The notes under the pieces: generated by a model
What the model saw: the letters and a program-made list of their open reading frames with translations, nothing else
What the model was told of the DNA's origin: nothing
The model's database searches: none
Origin: CANNBR01 sp964592275
GTDB lineage: Bacteria > Babelota > Babeliae > Babelales > CAIQNR01
Direction: 5' to 3'
Length of the DNA: 25,296 nucleotides
Assembly (NCBI GenBank): GCA_964592275.1
Contig: CAZQDJ010000015.1
Location: 1-25,296 of the forward strand
Made by a program: the position numbers and the translations under genes
In this document: positions 23,512 to 25,296 of the stretch, one piece after another
How the letters are laid out: each line of letters begins with the position of its first letter
Position numbering within the stretch: position 1 is the stretch's first letter

Positions 23512-24837
23512 ATGAACAACAAAAAAGCAACACGCTTTCTCTTCTTTTTTCTTTACGCAACAAATTATCTTTTTTCACAAGAAAAACCCCTCCTCACTCA
23601 ACCAAAATGGACCTTTATGGTTTATATGGAAGCAGCCAATGATCTTGAAATATTCGCTCCACGCAACATGAGACAAATGCAACAAATAGGCTCTAATGAA
23701 CATGTAAACATTATTGTACAACACAACATTTATGAGAAAAACATCTACAGATCAAGAACTTTTTTCATAAATAAAGGAGAAAAACAGCTTGTAAAAGAAC
23801 ACTATGCACCTCACGATACAGGAGAAGAAAACCTTATACGCTTTTGTTGCGATACTATTAATACGTACACCGCAGATCACTATGCACTTATTTTTTGGAA
23901 CCACGGGACAGGCATTCTAGAGCCTGTTTTAAGAAACACTCTCTCTAGTACCGATCTTTTTTCCATGACTAATTCTTCAGATTTTTTTGAAAAAGAAAAT
24001 AAAGGATTCTCTCCCCTACAAACAGCATCAAAAAACAATGCGCAACAAAAGTACAAAGGCATCTGTTTTAACGACACATCAGGCAAATACCTTACAGAAA
24101 AACATGTATGTCGCGCCTTAAAAACAATTTGCGCAACATCATTACAAAACAAAAAATTGGATCTTATAGGATTTGATGCATGCCTTATGTCAATGCTTGA
24201 AGTTGCAATAGCTATCGAACCTTATGCAAAAATAATGGTAGCTTCGCAAGACGTAGAAAGAGGAACCGGATGGAACTATTATTATGTACTTTTTCCTTTT
24301 TTATCTACCTCATTAAACCCACAAGATCTTGGCAAACATATTGTTAATGCTTATCAAAAAACCTACCAAAAAATCGCTGACTTTACCCTCTCATGCGTTC
24401 TTTTAGAAAAAGTACAAGAAATAGCTAATAATGTTTCTCGCGTTGCTTCTTTACTGCAAAAAATAATCTTATCTTCTCATGATAAAAAAATTAAAACACT
24501 CATAAAAACAAGTCGTAATAAACACCTATGCACCTATTTTGAAGAACCAGAATTTATAGACTTATACCACATTTATCACAATCTTTTTATGCACTTTAAA
24601 CAAGCACTAGAAATAAAAGAAATAGAAGAGCTTAAACAAGAACTTACCCACGGAGAGCTTCTTATCGAAGAAGCTGTTTATGCTAATACAACAGGATCAG
24701 CATATCCGCAAGCAAAGGGCATTTCTATTTATTTTCCAGAACACTCCATCCATTCATCCTACAAACGATGTTGCTTTGCCATGAACTCGCACTGGCTTCC
24801 TTTCTTAAAAACCTACCTTTCTGTCTATAAAAAATAA
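23512..24837 (+). CDS. Secreted clostripain-family (C11) cysteine peptidase, second copy
   Basis: This 441-residue paralogue of the preceding gene has a signal peptide MNNKKATRFLFFFLYATNYLFS. Shared blocks include WTFMVYMEAANDLEIF (33-48), IGSNEHVNI, LIFWNHGTGI with His131, and LIGFDACLMSMLEVA with Cys224. SQDVERGTGWNYYYVL matches SQEVELGAGWKYDEVL in the first copy. The insert between His and Cys is longer and Ser/Lys-rich (about 140-182), suggesting a loop that is variable between copies. Both catalytic residues are kept, so both copies are probably active. The ribosome site is GGGAG upstream of ATG 23512. Cleavage specificity may have diverged; this cannot be read from the sequence. Confidence 0.92.
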   Translation: MNNKKATRFLFFFLYATNYLFSQEKPLLTQPKWTFMVYMEAANDLEIFAPRNMRQMQQIGSNEHVNIIVQHNIYEKNIYRSRTFFINKGEKQLVKEHYAPHDTGEENLIRFCCDTINTYTADHYALIFWNHGTGILEPVLRNTLSSTDLFSMTNSSDFFEKENKGFSPLQTASKNNAQQKYKGICFNDTSGKYLTEKHVCRALKTICATSLQNKKLDLIGFDACLMSMLEVAIAIEPYAKIMVASQDVERGTGWNYYYVLFPFLSTSLNPQDLGKHIVNAYQKTYQKIADFTLSCVLLEKVQEIANNVSRVASLLQKIILSSHDKKIKTLIKTSRNKHLCTYFEEPEFIDLYHIYHNLFMHFKQALEIKEIEELKQELTHGELLIEEAVYANTTGSAYPQAKGISIYFPEHSIHSSYKRCCFAMNSHWLPFLKTYLSVYKK

Positions 24838-24884
24838 GCTATACTTTTTATTCTTTTTTCACTCTTTATTTTTTAGGCAAATAC

Positions 24885-25259
24885 ATGACCAAAAAAGAGC
24901 TTAAACAATTGCTCCTAGAAGAGCTTTACGCCCCTTACAAAAACTGTCTCGCTTGCCCTCTCAGCTCATTAGGAAGAACACAGGTAGTATTTGGAAGAGG
25001 CAACGCAGATGCACGACTTTTACTAATAGGAGAAGCGCCTGGCAAGGACGAAGATTTTCAAGGAAAACCTTTTGTAGGAAGATCAGGAAAACTTCTCAGT
25101 AAAATTCTTGAAACCTTGGAGATAGACGAAAAAAACGATGTGTACATAACAAACATTGTTAAATGTCGCCCCCCTCAAAACAGAGCGCCCTTACCAAACG
25201 AATCAGCTATCTGCACAAAACTACTCCTTGAAAAACAAATTAGGTCGATTTACATCTGA
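24885..25259 (+). pseudogene. Family 4 uracil-DNA glycosylase, C-terminally truncated
   Basis: Residues 1-118 match Fe-S family 4 uracil-DNA glycosylase, which removes uracil from DNA. CLACPL (21-26) carries the first two cluster cysteines, LIGEAPGKDEDFQGKPFVGRSG (48-68) is the active-site motif A region, and NIVKCRPPQNRAPLPNE (90-106) has the third cysteine, with the fourth probably Cys110. After LLLEKQI the sequence should continue into a strand such as 'P.iiv.LG' and later HPSYLL. Instead it reads RSIYI and stops at 124 residues, against about 190-210 for the family. None of the three forward frames after 25238 restores the family sequence within the 58 bases visible. The gene is therefore interrupted by a rearrangement, an insertion or an assembly join. 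The start at 24885 is reasonable; the ribosome site is weak. Confidence 0.75.
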
Positions 25260-25296
25260 AAGTTTCCACTAGCATCGGGATTTAGCTCCAAAGCAA
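25239..25296. other. Sequence after the break in the uracil-DNA glycosylase
   Basis: From about 25239 the sequence no longer fits the glycosylase. No gene or known element end is recognisable in the remaining 58 bases. It may be the edge of an inserted element continuing beyond the window. Confidence 0.3.

Overview
This window reads as a chromosomal segment of a low-GC, host-associated bacterium. The best guess is Candidatus Dependentiae (TM6) or a similar reduced lineage. That placement is an inference from the gene repertoire: secreted ankyrin and delta-60 repeat proteins, tandem M16 and C11 proteases, a short ComEC, and many signal-peptide proteins of unknown function beside ordinary housekeeping genes. 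No rRNA or tRNA gene was seen to confirm it. A Pal-type lipoprotein indicates a Gram-negative-type envelope.

Left part (1-7924) is mostly conserved core. It holds a Jag-N protein with a long RGG-like disordered tail, mnmE (the usual neighbour of yidC-jag), a secreted ankyrin protein, a convergent Pal/OmpA lipoprotein, an RNase G/E-family nuclease and gatB. It ends in a 25-bp perfect bidirectional terminator.

Middle (7964-14153) is accessory and looks remodelled. On the minus strand there is a secreted coiled-coil protein followed by an in-frame, ATG-less ORF. Next come a short delta-60 repeat protein, a GC-rich repeat patch, a MutY-like glycosylase without Fe-S cysteines and a 527-aa secreted protein of unknown function. 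Behind that last gene lie fragments of the mutY 5' region and a 185-bp element with 27-bp terminal inverted repeats.

Right part (14154-25296) is rich in secreted proteins and hydrolases. Two paralogous M16 metallopeptidases (minus strand) are separated by a pair of inverted repeats. Divergent from them run a secreted helical protein, a minimal ComEC with no metallo-beta-lactamase domain, two tandem secreted clostripain-like (C11) peptidases, and a family 4 uracil-DNA glycosylase. The glycosylase frame loses family similarity near 25238 and stops early. A plausible joint role is digestion of exogenous or host protein and uptake of peptides and DNA, but this is inferred from gene content only.

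The most interesting non-coding signal is a dispersed intergenic repeat family (11040-11112, 16832-16909, 16970-17046). Its central hairpin keeps its pairing while the bases change.
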